Source: Pseudomonadota bacterium (GTDB taxonomy: Bacteria > Desulfobacterota > Desulfovibrionia > Desulfovibrionales > Desulfovibrionaceae). Taken from it: a stretch of 64,000 nucleotides of DNA. The translations under genes and the position numbers were made by a program. Below the pieces are notes generated by a model. It saw only the letters and a list, made by a program, of their open reading frames with translations. It ran no database searches and was not told where the DNA came from. Positions 8,410-17,256 of the stretch are shown here, one piece after another; the stretch's first letter is position 1; every line of letters begins with the position of its first letter. The stretch spans positions 1 to 64,000 of the forward strand of contig JAEYOJ010000133.1 of assembly GCA_023411815.1 (NCBI GenBank). The letters run 5' to 3'.

Positions 8410-9888
8410 TCAGCGCAGGATCATGCCCAGGGCGTACCTGTCCACGGGTGCGTACTCGTCGGTCAAGAGCGGCAGGTCCTCCGGGATGGCCCGCGTCCAG
8501 AGCTGGTCGAGCATGGCCTGCATGGCCTGGTCGTCGCTGGCCAGGTCGGGTGTTTCGGCCGTGGTCAGGGCCACCAGGATGTGATTCTGCACTGTCTCGC
8601 CGTCGTGCGGCGCGCGCACCGGGAATACGAGCACTTGCGCGAAGGCCTGGCGCAGGGTGGCCAGTTGCGCGCGCAGGAGCTGGCCGGGACGGCCTTCGAT
8701 GGCCGAGATGGTGTTTATGATCGCCGCGCCGCCTTCGCGCAGGCTGGCGCGCAGGCTTTGGGCGGCCTCCAGCGTGGCCAGGTGGAAAGGCACGGCGTAG
8801 TGCGAATTGAAAACGTCCACGAAGGCCAAGTCGTATTTTTCCCCGCACCGCTGCAGGAACGTGCGCGCGTCCTCGTGCACGATGCGCAGGCGCGGATCGT
8901 CATGCAGCTCGAACCAGCGCCGGGCCAGGGAAGTCATGCCCGGATCCAGCTCCACCACGTCCAGCCGCATGCCGGGGTCACGGGCCAGCAGGTGGCGCGG
9001 ATACGAGTAGGCCCCGCCGCCGAGCATGAGCGCCCGCTTGGCCTGGGGCACGAAGTGGCGGCCCATGTCGAAGAATTTCGTGTAGCGCAGGGCCAGCTCC
9101 AGCGTGTCGTCCAGAAACATGGCCGACTGGGTGCCGCCGGGGTTGGTGGTCATGGCCCGGATCGGACGGCCGGTGAGGGCGTCATGGCCGGTGGTCACGC
9201 GGATGCGGTTGTAGCGCGTATCCACGTCGGCGAATCCGGCCTCGTCCAGCCCGGCCCGTGCAGACAGGCTCAGCACGAGCAGCGTGGTCAGGAAAGCCGC
9301 GCCGGCCGCGCCAGCGACCTTGAACGACGGCGCGGCCAGGATGGCCGTCAGGGCCAGGACGATGGCGATGACGAGCAGGGTGGTCGAACTGCCCAGGAAG
9401 GCCACGAGCACGAAGCCGGACAGGAAGGTACCCACGATGCTGCCCACGGTGGAGATGGCGTACAGGCGGCCGACCAGCGCGCCGGATGTCGTCAGCTCGC
9501 TGATGCGCAGGCGCACGGCATAGGGCGAGACCATGCCCAGGAGCACCGAGGGCGCGGCGAACAGCAGCAGCGTAGCCACGATGGATCCCGCATAGATGTC
9601 CGGCATGGCCTGGCTCAGCATGGCCAGCAGCGGGCCGTTGATCATGGCCGTGAGGCCTATGCACAGGGCCGCCAGCAGGATGATTCCGGCCAGGGACTTG
9701 CGGTTGGGAGAACGGTCGGCGAGCCTGCCTCCAAGCCAGTAGCCCAGGCTCAGGCAGCCCAGGATGATGCCGATGAGGCTCGTCCAGACGATGATGGACG
9801 TGCCCATGTGCGGGGCCAGGATGCGTGATCCGACCATTTCGAGGGCCATGACCATGGCTCCGCAGATGAAAACCACCAGTTCGAGCAT
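8410..9888 (-). CDS. Membrane-fused spermidine-synthase-like protein
   Basis: A 492-residue fusion. Residues 1 to about 230 carry roughly seven hydrophobic segments. The C-terminal half is a spermidine-synthase-like Rossmann methyltransferase fold, with GGGAYSYPR as the glycine-rich SAM loop, VVELDP as the acidic end of the next strand, and YDLAFVDVF. Such fused transporter/SpeE-like proteins are common but their substrates are rarely known. The start at 9888 has GGAGG seven bases upstream; the frame extends 59 codons further but without family-like sequence. Aminopropyltransferase activity is not established; export coupled to methylation or aminopropylation is only a guess. Confidence 0.85.
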   Translation of the reverse strand: MLELVVFICGAMVMALEMVGSRILAPHMGTSIIVWTSLIGIILGCLSLGYWLGGRLADRSPNRKSLAGIILLAALCIGLTAMINGPLLAMLSQAMPDIYAGSIVATLLLFAAPSVLLGMVSPYAVRLRISELTTSGALVGRLYAISTVGSIVGTFLSGFVLVAFLGSSTTLLVIAIVLALTAILAAPSFKVAGAAGAAFLTTLLVLSLSARAGLDEAGFADVDTRYNRIRVTTGHDALTGRPIRAMTTNPGGTQSAMFLDDTLELALRYTKFFDMGRHFVPQAKRALMLGGGAYSYPRHLLARDPGMRLDVVELDPGMTSLARRWFELHDDPRLRIVHEDARTFLQRCGEKYDLAFVDVFNSHYAVPFHLATLEAAQSLRASLREGGAAIINTISAIEGRPGQLLRAQLATLRQAFAQVLVFPVRAPHDGETVQNHILVALTTAETPDLASDDQAMQAMLDQLWTRAIPEDLPLLTDEYAPVDRYALGMILR

Positions 9889-10083
9889 GCTGAATCCTCC
9901 GGTAGCGCGCTGGATGCGGAAAGTCCGGGGACTATAGGCCAGTCCGAAGAGGGTTGTCACGAACCGGGAGACGCGGGTATCGCTGGGTGGCCGCCGTGCG
10001 CTGCGAGGTCGGGTCCATTCCAGCAAGTTAACTGCGCGGATCCAAGGGCGCCCTGCTCCGGGCAAGGTCCTGGTGGGATGGGC

Positions 10084-10108
10084 CCGGGAAGGGCGTTGTC
10101 CTTCCCGG
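10084..10108. repeat. 9-bp hairpin downstream of the outer-membrane barrel gene
   Basis: Arms 10084-10092 and 10100-10108 with a 7-base loop, just past the stop at 10126 in the minus direction. There is no T-run, so termination is possible but not proven. Confidence 0.45.
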
Positions 10109-10125
10109 CTCTTGTGCGAAACGCC

Positions 10126-10899
10126 CTAGAAACTGAACTGGATAGCCGTGGTGGTCAGGAATTCGGGAGATTCGTCGCCGAAGCCTGGCCCTCCGCCGAC
10201 GGCAACGGTGAGATTGGGCCGCAGCTGGTAGCGCAGGCCGATCTCGGCCACGTTCTGCTCCTCGTTCCTGATCTTGGTCTCCTCGCGCCAGATATCGGCC
10301 ACGAAGACGAGATCGGGGGTCAGGCGCGCGCTCCAGCCCAGCACCGCGGCCCAGTGGTCGCGGCGTTCGTCGCTGAGCGGCGCTGCGTTGTGCATCCAGG
10401 ACGCGTTGACGTGAAGCTGGTTGTAGAGGAGGGAGCGGCCCAGGGTCTTGGTGGCCAGGAACTTGAGTTCAGTGTCCACGCCCTCGCTGTCCTGCCCCGA
10501 GGGGAAGGTCAGCCGGCCCTTGATTCCCAGGGCCGGGAGCCACAACCCTTCCTGGTTGAAATTGTACAGCCCTGAAAGATTGATATCGCCGCTGCCCCGG
10601 TCATCGGCATTGCCGAGCAGGAAGGGCACGGACAGCTCGACCTCGGCATTGGGCCATACGCCGACTTCCAGGATGGGTTCCATGAGGAACTCGTCGTCAC
10701 CTCCGTCCGTGCGCGTGTAGCGGAACACGCCCTGGAATTCCCGGTTGCGGTAGGGCGTTGCGTAGGCGTCCTCCACGCGCAGCGGAATGTTGTCGTCGAT
10801 CCTGTCGTGGTCGTGGGCCATGGCCGGAGCCGTCAGCGCGAAGGCCATGGCGAAGGTCATGGCCAGTATCCTCATGGCAAGCAGCGCAGGCGTCGTCAT
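10126..10899 (-). CDS. Outer-membrane beta-barrel protein, transporter-like
   Basis: A 257-residue exported protein. Residues 1-28 form a signal peptide ending ALTAPAMA. The mature part has alternating strands and ends in aromatic FSF after a TTAIQ strand, as expected for insertion into the outer membrane. It resembles the broad family annotated as transporter or phenol-degradation MetA-like barrels. The start at 10899 has GAGGGG upstream. It begins 15 bases after the stop of the upstream periplasmic protein gene, so the two are probably cotranscribed. Substrate unknown. Confidence 0.75.
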   Translation of the reverse strand: MTTPALLAMRILAMTFAMAFALTAPAMAHDHDRIDDNIPLRVEDAYATPYRNREFQGVFRYTRTDGGDDEFLMEPILEVGVWPNAEVELSVPFLLGNADDRGSGDINLSGLYNFNQEGLWLPALGIKGRLTFPSGQDSEGVDTELKFLATKTLGRSLLYNQLHVNASWMHNAAPLSDERRDHWAAVLGWSARLTPDLVFVADIWREETKIRNEEQNVAEIGLRYQLRPNLTVAVGGGPGFGDESPEFLTTTAIQFSF

Positions 10900-10913
10900 G
10901 TCGTGTCCCCTCT

Positions 10914-12287
10914 TTAGCGCGTAGTGGCGGCTTCGGTCTTGGCCGCCCGGACCGGAGGAGCTGGCGGGACAGGCTCGTCGGCCATGGAGATGGGCTGCAC
11001 GTCGGGCATGTCGCCGTACTTGCGATGCCAGCCCTGGAGCATTGCCTCGACCATCTGTTTCGGCGTCTCGCCGGGACGCATGGCTTCGGGCGACATGCGC
11101 ATGTCGGGCATCAGCGCCTTCATGGCCTCGTACAGAGAACCGGCCGACTCGCCCTGTTGCAGGCCGGGGCGCAGCTTCAGGCGGAACTGCTCGGACATGC
11201 GGCGATGAAGGCTCTCGTCCATGGACCGGGGCATCATCATGGGCATCATCTCGTCCCACATCTCCAGCATGATTCCAGTCATGGCGCCGTCCGTGCCGCG
11301 CATCCATTCGTGGTACACGCGCGGGTCCATCTCCGGGTAGGGCAGGGCGAACTTGCGCGCGAGCTTTTCGTCGCCAGGTTGATGGCTCATGGCCCGGATG
11401 ACCCGATACAGCTCTGCGCGCTGCTCGTCGGGGCTCCAGGCGTCGTAGGCCAGGATATCATAGGCTATGCCGTGGAGCATGTGCAGGTTGTCGAAGATGT
11501 TGGCGGACTCGGGCGACATGCGGCTGTAGCGCGGCATGGCCTCGCGGGAAAGGAGCATGCGCAGCGGACGGTCGCGCAGGACCTGCTCGTAAAAGGTCCT
11601 GTTGGTGGCTTCGAGCATGGCCTGCTGGGCCTCGCCGTTGCCGGCGAGCATGAGGGCCTCGTAGATGACCGGATGCCACCAGTGGGCGGCGTAGAAGAAG
11701 TTGTTGGACTGCGGGTAGTAGTTGCGGAACAGGCTGAAGTAGGGCTTCATCATCACCGCGGCCCGGCGCATGGTCACGTCCAGCGGCGCCTCGCTCATGG
11801 GCAGGTCGAGCTGGTCCAGGTAGTAGGCTACGGCGCGGTCGGTCCACTCCTTCTTCTTGTCCCAGGGGATGCTCTTGTCCGAGAGGATGTCGTAGGTCTG
11901 CTCGTGGTGCATGTGCGTCCAGTCGATGCTGCGCAAGAGCCGCCATGCGAACTGATTGGTGTAGGGCGCGTAATAGTCCATCGTGGGTTCGGTGCGCGGC
12001 GGGTTGAACAGCATGTTCAGGTACCTGGCGTCGGAGGCCTGGTCGGTCATGACGTGCTCGTCCAGGGGCCTGAGCGCCAGAAGGTCGTGCTGAATGCCGT
12101 GGGCGAAGTGTATGGATGCCGAGATGCGGTAGCTTTGGTTGTGGCGCTGGTAGAAATCGAAATTGTAGGGACCGCGGAGATAGGAGACCTCGTCGCGCTG
12201 CTCGACATGCAAGGCCTTGCCCGGCTCGACCGTCAGCAGCAGGAGGAGCGTCGCCGCTCCCAGCATTCGTAAGGTCCGCCTCATCAT
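10914..12287 (-). CDS. Exported protein of unknown function
   Basis: A 457-residue protein with a clear signal peptide (MMRRTLRMLGAATLLLLLTVEPGKA). The mature part is rich in Tyr, Trp, His and Met, with segments such as WHPVIYEALMLAG, MLHGIAYDILAYDAW and MMPMMMPRSM, and ends in a Pro/Ala-rich tail. It looks mainly alpha-helical. I do not recognise a family. GGAGGG precedes the start. It is followed within 15 bases by an outer-membrane barrel gene, suggesting an envelope pair, perhaps a periplasmic partner delivering or modifying a ligand for the barrel. The Met/His richness allows metal binding but does not show it. Confidence 0.75.
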   Translation of the reverse strand: MMRRTLRMLGAATLLLLLTVEPGKALHVEQRDEVSYLRGPYNFDFYQRHNQSYRISASIHFAHGIQHDLLALRPLDEHVMTDQASDARYLNMLFNPPRTEPTMDYYAPYTNQFAWRLLRSIDWTHMHHEQTYDILSDKSIPWDKKKEWTDRAVAYYLDQLDLPMSEAPLDVTMRRAAVMMKPYFSLFRNYYPQSNNFFYAAHWWHPVIYEALMLAGNGEAQQAMLEATNRTFYEQVLRDRPLRMLLSREAMPRYSRMSPESANIFDNLHMLHGIAYDILAYDAWSPDEQRAELYRVIRAMSHQPGDEKLARKFALPYPEMDPRVYHEWMRGTDGAMTGIMLEMWDEMMPMMMPRSMDESLHRRMSEQFRLKLRPGLQQGESAGSLYEAMKALMPDMRMSPEAMRPGETPKQMVEAMLQGWHRKYGDMPDVQPISMADEPVPPAPPVRAAKTEAATTR

Positions 12288-12478
12288 GGTCCCTCCTTGA
12301 CAGGTGCCGCAACAGGATCAGCCCATCAATGAGGAATACATGCATCGCCAGGCAAGACCATGATAAAAGGGCATGCCTTTTCCACAAAGCCGGGAGCACG
12401 GAACATGCATCCCAACGCGGATGTGCCGCATGGCCGATGCATGGCGTCCTCAAGGCGTGCGCACTGCGGTCTCCTGCA

Positions 12479-12934
12479 TCACACTTCGCGGGCCAAACGT
12501 CGCCGCAGGTCGAACATGGTCCGCTCCAGGCGTTCGCCCAGAGTCTCGGCCTCCTCCGGCGTTATGATCCGTCCGAGCCAGGGCAGAACCTCGTGCTCCT
12601 TCCACTTCACATGCTGGCGCACCTGGCCGTGCAGACGCTCTATGATGAACTGGTATTCGCTCCTGCCCGGCGGCTGGCTGCGCAGTTCGTCCAAGGTTCC
12701 CATTATTTCTTGGCCTTCTTGCGTCGTGCGTTCAGCGGCCTCCGGCCGACCGTGGAAGCGCAGCTCCGGCAGCAGCACGTCCTCTTCGGCCTGCTGGCCC
12801 GCGCGAATCTGGATGCGCGCCTGGTTGACCAGCAGCTCCCGTTCGGCTGGCTCGCCCGCGGTCGTGTCTTCGAGCTTGCGCAGGATCTTGAGCAGCTTGG
12901 CGTCCTCGCGCTTGAGCAGCGTGATGGCGTCCAT
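12479..12934 (-). CDS. Hemerythrin-fold (HHE-like) protein with degenerate metal site
   Basis: A 151-residue four-helix protein whose layout matches HHE hemerythrin domains: helix start DAITLLKREDAKLL, QQAEEDVLLPEL at 47-58, TTQEGQEIMGTL at 70-81, and VRQHVKWKEHEVLPWL at 105-120. In active HHE proteins these places carry His or Glu ligands. Here the first three expected His positions read D11, about G46-Q47 and G74, and only the last helix keeps His108 and nearby Glu. A diiron site is therefore doubtful. GAGGAGG precedes the ATG at 12934. Alignment was done by eye. Confidence 0.75.
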   Translation of the reverse strand: MDAITLLKREDAKLLKILRKLEDTTAGEPAERELLVNQARIQIRAGQQAEEDVLLPELRFHGRPEAAERTTQEGQEIMGTLDELRSQPPGRSEYQFIIERLHGQVRQHVKWKEHEVLPWLGRIITPEEAETLGERLERTMFDLRRRLAREV

Positions 12935-13045
12935 GGCGTCCTCCTCGGATGCTTGCCGGACGCGGCCACATCCGGTCCGGAGCCGCAAGCATAGCCGACT
13001 TGCGCAGGAAGAGAAGGCCTTGGGTTTGCCGAAGGGGCTTAAGAT

Positions 13046-13117
13046 CAGATTGTTTTTTGGACGCCTGCTCCGGCGCTTACGGCGCAAGTGAATTGCGCCT
13101 GCGCCGAAGCTAGCGGC
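13046..13117 (-). repeat. Dispersed structured repeat, copy C (partial)
   Basis: Read on the minus strand, this begins at the zraR-like stop codon and matches the second half of copies at 45711-45838 and 61128-61260. Shared parts include CCGCTAGCTTCGGCG, the hairpin GGCGCAATTCACTTGCGCC, and a following AGCGCCGGAGC...GGCGTC segment. The upstream half seen in the other copies is absent because coding sequence occupies that place. Confidence 0.8.
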
Positions 13118-14543
13118 GGATCAGACCGTGCTTCTTGAGCTTGTACTGCAAGGTGCGCCGGCTGATGCCCAAGGCGTCGGCGGTGCGCTCACGATGGCCG
13201 TCGTGCGCTTCCAGGGCCTGGACCAGGGCCTGGCGTTCGGCCTCGTCCAGGGCGGCGTCGAACTGGCCGGCCGGTGCCTGAAGTGCCTCGGGCTGGGCAA
13301 TTTGCGCACGCATGTCGCGCTCCTCGGCGGGCTTGCGCTCGGGATGGGCCTCGCGCACGTGGGACGGCAGCAGATCGGGAGTGAGCACGTCGGCGCGGGC
13401 CAGGATGAGCGCGCGTTCGAGCACGTTCTCCAGCTCTCGCACGTTGCCCGGCCAGTCGTGGCGGGTGAGGGCCTCCAGGAATTCTGGCGAGACCGAGCGC
13501 ACCTCCTTGCGGTTCTTGCGGCCCAGCTTGCGCAGGAGATGGCTGGCCAGGATCGGCAGATCCTCCAGCCTCTCGCGCAAGGGCGGAATGCGCAGCTCCA
13601 GGACGTTGAGCCGGAAGTAGAGGTCCTCGCGAAAGCGGCCCTCGTGCACTTCCTGCCGCAGGTCGCGGTTGGTGGCCGCCACGATGCGCACGTCCGTCTC
13701 CACGGGGCGCACCGAACCCAGGGGCTCGACCACGCGCTCCTGGATGGCGCGCAGGAGCTTGGGCTGCAACTGCAGGGGCAGCTCCCCGATCTCATCCAGA
13801 AAGAGCGTGCCGCCCCTGGCCAGCTGAAAGCGCCCGGGCTTGTCCTTGACCGCGCCGGTGAACGCGCCGCGCACGTAGCCGAACAGCTCGCTCTCCAGCA
13901 GTTCCGCCGGCAGGGCCGCGCAGTTGACCTTGACCAGCGGTCCGTCCTTGCGTCCGCTCAGGGCGTGCAGCCGTTCGGCGACGAGTTCCTTGCCCGTGCC
14001 CGATTCGCCCAGGATGAGCACCGTGGCCTCGCTGGGCGCCACCTGTTCGATGAGTTCCCCGAGCCTGCGCATGGCCTGGCCCTGTCCGATGATCTCCGGC
14101 CCGGCCTGGACCTCTCCGCGCAGCCGCGCATTCTCGCGAAGCAGCCGGCCATACTGCCAGGCCTTGTCCAGCACGGCTTCCAGCTCGTCGTTGTCCGCGG
14201 GTTTGGTCAGGTAATCGTAGGCGCCCTTTTTCATGGCCTCCACGGCCGAACCCACGCTGCCGAAGGCGGTGAGCATGACCACGGGCAGGTCAGGATTCAT
14301 CTCGCGCAGAGAACGCAGGATGGCCAGACCGTCCATGTCAGGCAGGCGCATGTCCAGAAGCACGACGTCCGGAGCCGTTCCGGAGCGCAGGGCCTGCAAG
14401 GCCGAGCGGCCGTCGCCTGCCTCGGCCACATGCCAGCCGTTGTCTTCCAGCACTGCCCGAACCATGAGCCGGTGCCCCGGCTCGTCGTCCACCACGAGGA
14501 CGCTCCGTTCAGCCTGGACTTCGTCGCCTTGCACAGCCGCCAT
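13110..14543 (-). CDS. zraR: Sigma-54-dependent response regulator, ZraR-like
   Basis: A 477-residue NtrC-class activator. Receiver about residues 14-125 with VVDDE, the phosphoacceptor in LLDMRLPDMDG and lysine in TKPADN. AAA+ domain about 150-385 with Walker A GESGTGKE, the sigma-54 contact loop GAFTGA, Walker B GGTLFLDEIGE and the arginine-finger region FREDLYFRLNV. A Fis-type helix-turn-helix ends the protein (TADALGISRRTLQYKLKKHG). GGAG lies 7 bases before the ATG. The ZraR name rests on the ZraS- and ZraP-like genes 7-9 kb away and on a sigma-54 promoter before zraP; pairing is inferred. Confidence 0.85.
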   Translation of the reverse strand: MAAVQGDEVQAERSVLVVDDEPGHRLMVRAVLEDNGWHVAEAGDGRSALQALRSGTAPDVVLLDMRLPDMDGLAILRSLREMNPDLPVVMLTAFGSVGSAVEAMKKGAYDYLTKPADNDELEAVLDKAWQYGRLLRENARLRGEVQAGPEIIGQGQAMRRLGELIEQVAPSEATVLILGESGTGKELVAERLHALSGRKDGPLVKVNCAALPAELLESELFGYVRGAFTGAVKDKPGRFQLARGGTLFLDEIGELPLQLQPKLLRAIQERVVEPLGSVRPVETDVRIVAATNRDLRQEVHEGRFREDLYFRLNVLELRIPPLRERLEDLPILASHLLRKLGRKNRKEVRSVSPEFLEALTRHDWPGNVRELENVLERALILARADVLTPDLLPSHVREAHPERKPAEERDMRAQIAQPEALQAPAGQFDAALDEAERQALVQALEAHDGHRERTADALGISRRTLQYKLKKHGLIRR

Positions 14544-14894
14544 GTTTTGTCTCCGCGTTGACCGCGGCGGAGCATCCGCCGCTTGCTTCGTTTATCCCCT
14601 TGTCCCGCAAAACGGAACCGCGAAGCGCGGGGCTGGGAGCTCGACGCACCATGAACGCCTTCGGGCGCGGTAATGCGTTCATTCTCGGAACTACGACCAG
14701 ACTAAAAACTTTTTATGTCTCAAACAATGGGCATAAAGATTTCCTTTCGGGCAGTCGATCAAGTCCATACAGACCCATTCACCTTCGAGACAACAGGCGC
14801 GTATGCCGCTTGCCGCACAGGCCGTGCCATGTGCGCGCACAGCAGGCTTGCATCGGTTCGCGCCTTCACCCTTGCTCCATGGACGGAGTCGCTC
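14544..14894. other. Divergent intergenic region, zraR-like and TraF_2 protein
   Basis: About 350 bases separate the divergent starts. The frame of the plus-strand gene is open from 14715, but those 60 codons do not look like an exported protein start, whereas the signal peptide begins at 14895. An AT-rich patch near 14700-14720 may be promoter sequence. No sigma-54 box was seen. Confidence 0.4.
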
Positions 14895-16430
14895 ATGCTT
14901 CGCATCGGTTCTCGTGCATTGCGGTTGGCCATCGGCGCGGCGCTTTCGAGCGTGCTCGCGCTGCCCGGTACGGCCCTGGCTTTGGACACCTTTTTCGTGG
15001 GCCCGCGCGCCATGGGCATGGCCGGAGCAAACGTTGCCTCGGTGAACGATACCTCGGCCCAGTACTACAACCCCGCGGCCTTCGGCTTCTTCGGCCTGGT
15101 CGGCACGGAAAAGGACAAGAACGGCAAGATCGTGGAAAAGCGGCTGACCTCCGACAACAACAACGTCGGCCGCAAGGACTGGGGCTGGGATGTCGTCTAT
15201 GCCGGTGCGGGCTACAGTGCGCACAAGGACCTCGGAGATATCATAAACAATTTTTCCGATATCGACCTCAATAGCCTGCAGAACAACGGCGTTCAGAGCG
15301 AGGACGATCTGAGAGCCGTAGTCAATCTTGCCAATGATTTGAACCTGCTCAACGATAAGGGAAACGGCCTTACGGTCAATGTCCTCGGCGGCACGGCCTT
15401 CCGCGTCGGCAACTTTGCCCTTGGCGTGCGGGGATACGGCCAGGGTGCGGCTTGGGTGGAGAATGTTGATGATAAGGCGATTGGATTCAGTACGAATTTG
15501 AATGCTAGCATTGAGAGTACGTCTGTCAGTGGAGTTGATCTTTCATCATATCAGTATCAGGTGTTGAATAGTACCCAAGTCGTATTTTTGCAAGGTAGTG
15601 GATATTCTACAAATTCAATTAAGAAAATTGACTATTTTGCAAAGGAAGTGGGGGTAAAAGCTTCTGATACGGATCAGTACATCAATCTGCTCGCGGTTAT
15701 GCAAACTGGCAGTGGTAGTGGCGATCTCTCCACCAACACGACTACTGTAGCCGTAACCGGCTTTGGCCTGACCGAGGTGCCTTTCTCCTACGGCTATGCC
15801 TTCAACGAACACTTCGCCGTGGGCGGCAACGTGAAGTTAATGGCGGGTCGGGTCTATGGAACGCAGGTGCTCGTATTCAACAACGACACCGATGACCTAC
15901 TCAGAAAGACGCAGGAAGACTACAAGCAGACGATCAACTTCGGTGTGGATCTGGGCGCCATGGCTCGTTTCCGCTGGGTGCAGTTGGGAATCGTGGGCCG
16001 CAACCTCAACTCCCCGAAGTTCGAGGGGCCCGAAGTCACCACCGTGAACGGCGGCATCACGAAGTTCCAGGACGTGAAGGTCAAACCGCAAGCCCAAGCC
16101 GGTATCGCCTTTATTCCTTTCGAGACCGTGACCCTCGAAGTCGACTACGACCTGACTAAGAACGAAACATTGCTCGGTGGCTACGAAACCCAGTACCTGC
16201 GCGCGGGCGTGGAGTGGGATATCTTCCGTTTCCTGGCCTTGCGCGGCGGAGTGTACAACAACATGGCCGAGGATGACATCGGCCTGGTCTATACAGCCGG
16301 CGTGGGTCTCAACTTGTGGGCCGTGCGCTTCGATGTGAGCGGTGCCATGTCCAGCAAGACGGCTAGATATGACGGCAAAGAGTATCCCCGCGAGGCCCAT
16401 GTCGTGGCCGGCCTGAGCATCGATTTCTAG
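14895..16430 (+). CDS. TraF_2-type outer-membrane protein
   Basis: A 511-residue exported beta-barrel of the type often annotated conjugal transfer protein TraF in Deltaproteobacteria, structurally FadL/OmpP1-like. It has a signal peptide (MLRIGSRALRLAIGAALSS... to LALA), then the typical RAMGMAGANVASVNDTSAQYYNPAAFGF near the mature N-terminus and a C-terminal strand VAGLSIDF ending in Phe. No other transfer genes occur nearby, so the conjugation label should not be taken literally. The middle of the gene (about 15440-15730) is visibly AT-rich compared with both flanks and encodes a Ser/Thr/Asn-rich insert. Confidence 0.8.
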   Translation: MLRIGSRALRLAIGAALSSVLALPGTALALDTFFVGPRAMGMAGANVASVNDTSAQYYNPAAFGFFGLVGTEKDKNGKIVEKRLTSDNNNVGRKDWGWDVVYAGAGYSAHKDLGDIINNFSDIDLNSLQNNGVQSEDDLRAVVNLANDLNLLNDKGNGLTVNVLGGTAFRVGNFALGVRGYGQGAAWVENVDDKAIGFSTNLNASIESTSVSGVDLSSYQYQVLNSTQVVFLQGSGYSTNSIKKIDYFAKEVGVKASDTDQYINLLAVMQTGSGSGDLSTNTTTVAVTGFGLTEVPFSYGYAFNEHFAVGGNVKLMAGRVYGTQVLVFNNDTDDLLRKTQEDYKQTINFGVDLGAMARFRWVQLGIVGRNLNSPKFEGPEVTTVNGGITKFQDVKVKPQAQAGIAFIPFETVTLEVDYDLTKNETLLGGYETQYLRAGVEWDIFRFLALRGGVYNNMAEDDIGLVYTAGVGLNLWAVRFDVSGAMSSKTARYDGKEYPREAHVVAGLSIDF

Positions 16431-16481
16431 CTCTTTTCACTGCGCACCGGGCGGTGGCCGCTTGGCGGAACGGCGCGCAAC

Positions 16482-16518
16482 GAGAAAGGCCCTGGAAATT
16501 CACTCCAGGGCCTTTCTC
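16482..16518. terminator. Bidirectional terminator
   Basis: A perfect 15-bp stem (16482-16496 with 16504-16518, 7-base loop) lies between convergent genes. The arms end in GAGAAAGG/CCTTTCTC, giving partial T-richness on both strands. Confidence 0.7.
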
Positions 16519-16540
16519 ATTCGCAAACGCTCGGTCGCAT

Positions 16541-17245
16541 CTACTCCTCGAAAATGCGTTCCAATCGCTCCAGGTCGTTGACCATCATGAACGACCCGCC
16601 GCCTTGCTCCACGCGGGCACGCCATTCCCCGATGCGCTGCTGGTACTTGCGCGGGTCGATCTGATCGCCGCGTAGCTTGGTCACATTGAGGGCCACCACG
16701 CGGATGCCGGCCAGATCCAGGGAGAAGTCGCGCACAAAACCAGGCTTGAGCTCTTCCTGCATGTCGGAAAAGACGAGAATGGTCTTGCGTCCCGCACGGG
16801 TTTCGTCGAGGAATTCCGCGGCCTGGAGTATGCCGCCGGTAATGTCCGTGTACTGACTCCCGCTCAGACCGGATACGGCTGCACGCAGGGTGTTCAGGAA
16901 TGCGCGTTTCTGGTCGTTGGCCGTGGATGGCCTGCTGTCGAAGGTCACCTTGGCCAGCAGGTCCTTTTCGCTGAAGCTGGCCGTATCGATGCGGCCCACG
17001 GCCAGGGAGTCGCCCGGCTGCAGCGTGGCCAGCAGCCAGTGGACGATGGCTTGCGCCTTGTCCAACTCCTGGCGATAGGTGCCGGATGTATCCAGGAGCA
17101 TGTAGACCGCCTGGGCGCGGCTGGTGGTGTCTGGGCAGCCTGCCAGGGCCAGCGCTGCCAGCAGGATCGCGGCCAGGGCCGCCGGCCGGACCGCCCTTGG
17201 ACCGGACAGGGTTAGGCAGGCGGGAAGGCTGAAGTTCATGCGCAT
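16541..17245 (-). CDS. VWA-domain lipoprotein
   Basis: A 234-residue protein. The lipobox LAGC places the lipidated cysteine at residue 37 after a hydrophobic segment. A von Willebrand A domain fills the rest, with MIDAS motif D52-T-S54-G-T56, later threonine in QYTDITGG and IL-VFSDMQEE. The ATG at 17245 has GAGGAG seven bases upstream; the Shine-Dalgarno overlaps the stop of the preceding gene, so the two are coupled. A TTG codon further upstream opens the frame but is unlikely to be used. Function unknown. VWA lipoproteins often act as metal-dependent binding partners in envelope complexes, here probably with the membrane protein encoded upstream. Confidence 0.82.
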   Translation of the reverse strand: MRMNFSLPACLTLSGPRAVRPAALAAILLAALALAGCPDTTSRAQAVYMLLDTSGTYRQELDKAQAIVHWLLATLQPGDSLAVGRIDTASFSEKDLLAKVTFDSRPSTANDQKRAFLNTLRAAVSGLSGSQYTDITGGILQAAEFLDETRAGRKTILVFSDMQEELKPGFVRDFSLDLAGIRVVALNVTKLRGDQIDPRKYQQRIGEWRARVEQGGGSFMMVNDLERLERIFEE

Positions 17246-17256
17246 GTCGTAGCTCC

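Noticed and set aside
14895..16430. Label as a conjugation gene (TraF)
   Set aside because: No other transfer genes; family name reflects a distant match and the protein looks like an outer-membrane barrel.
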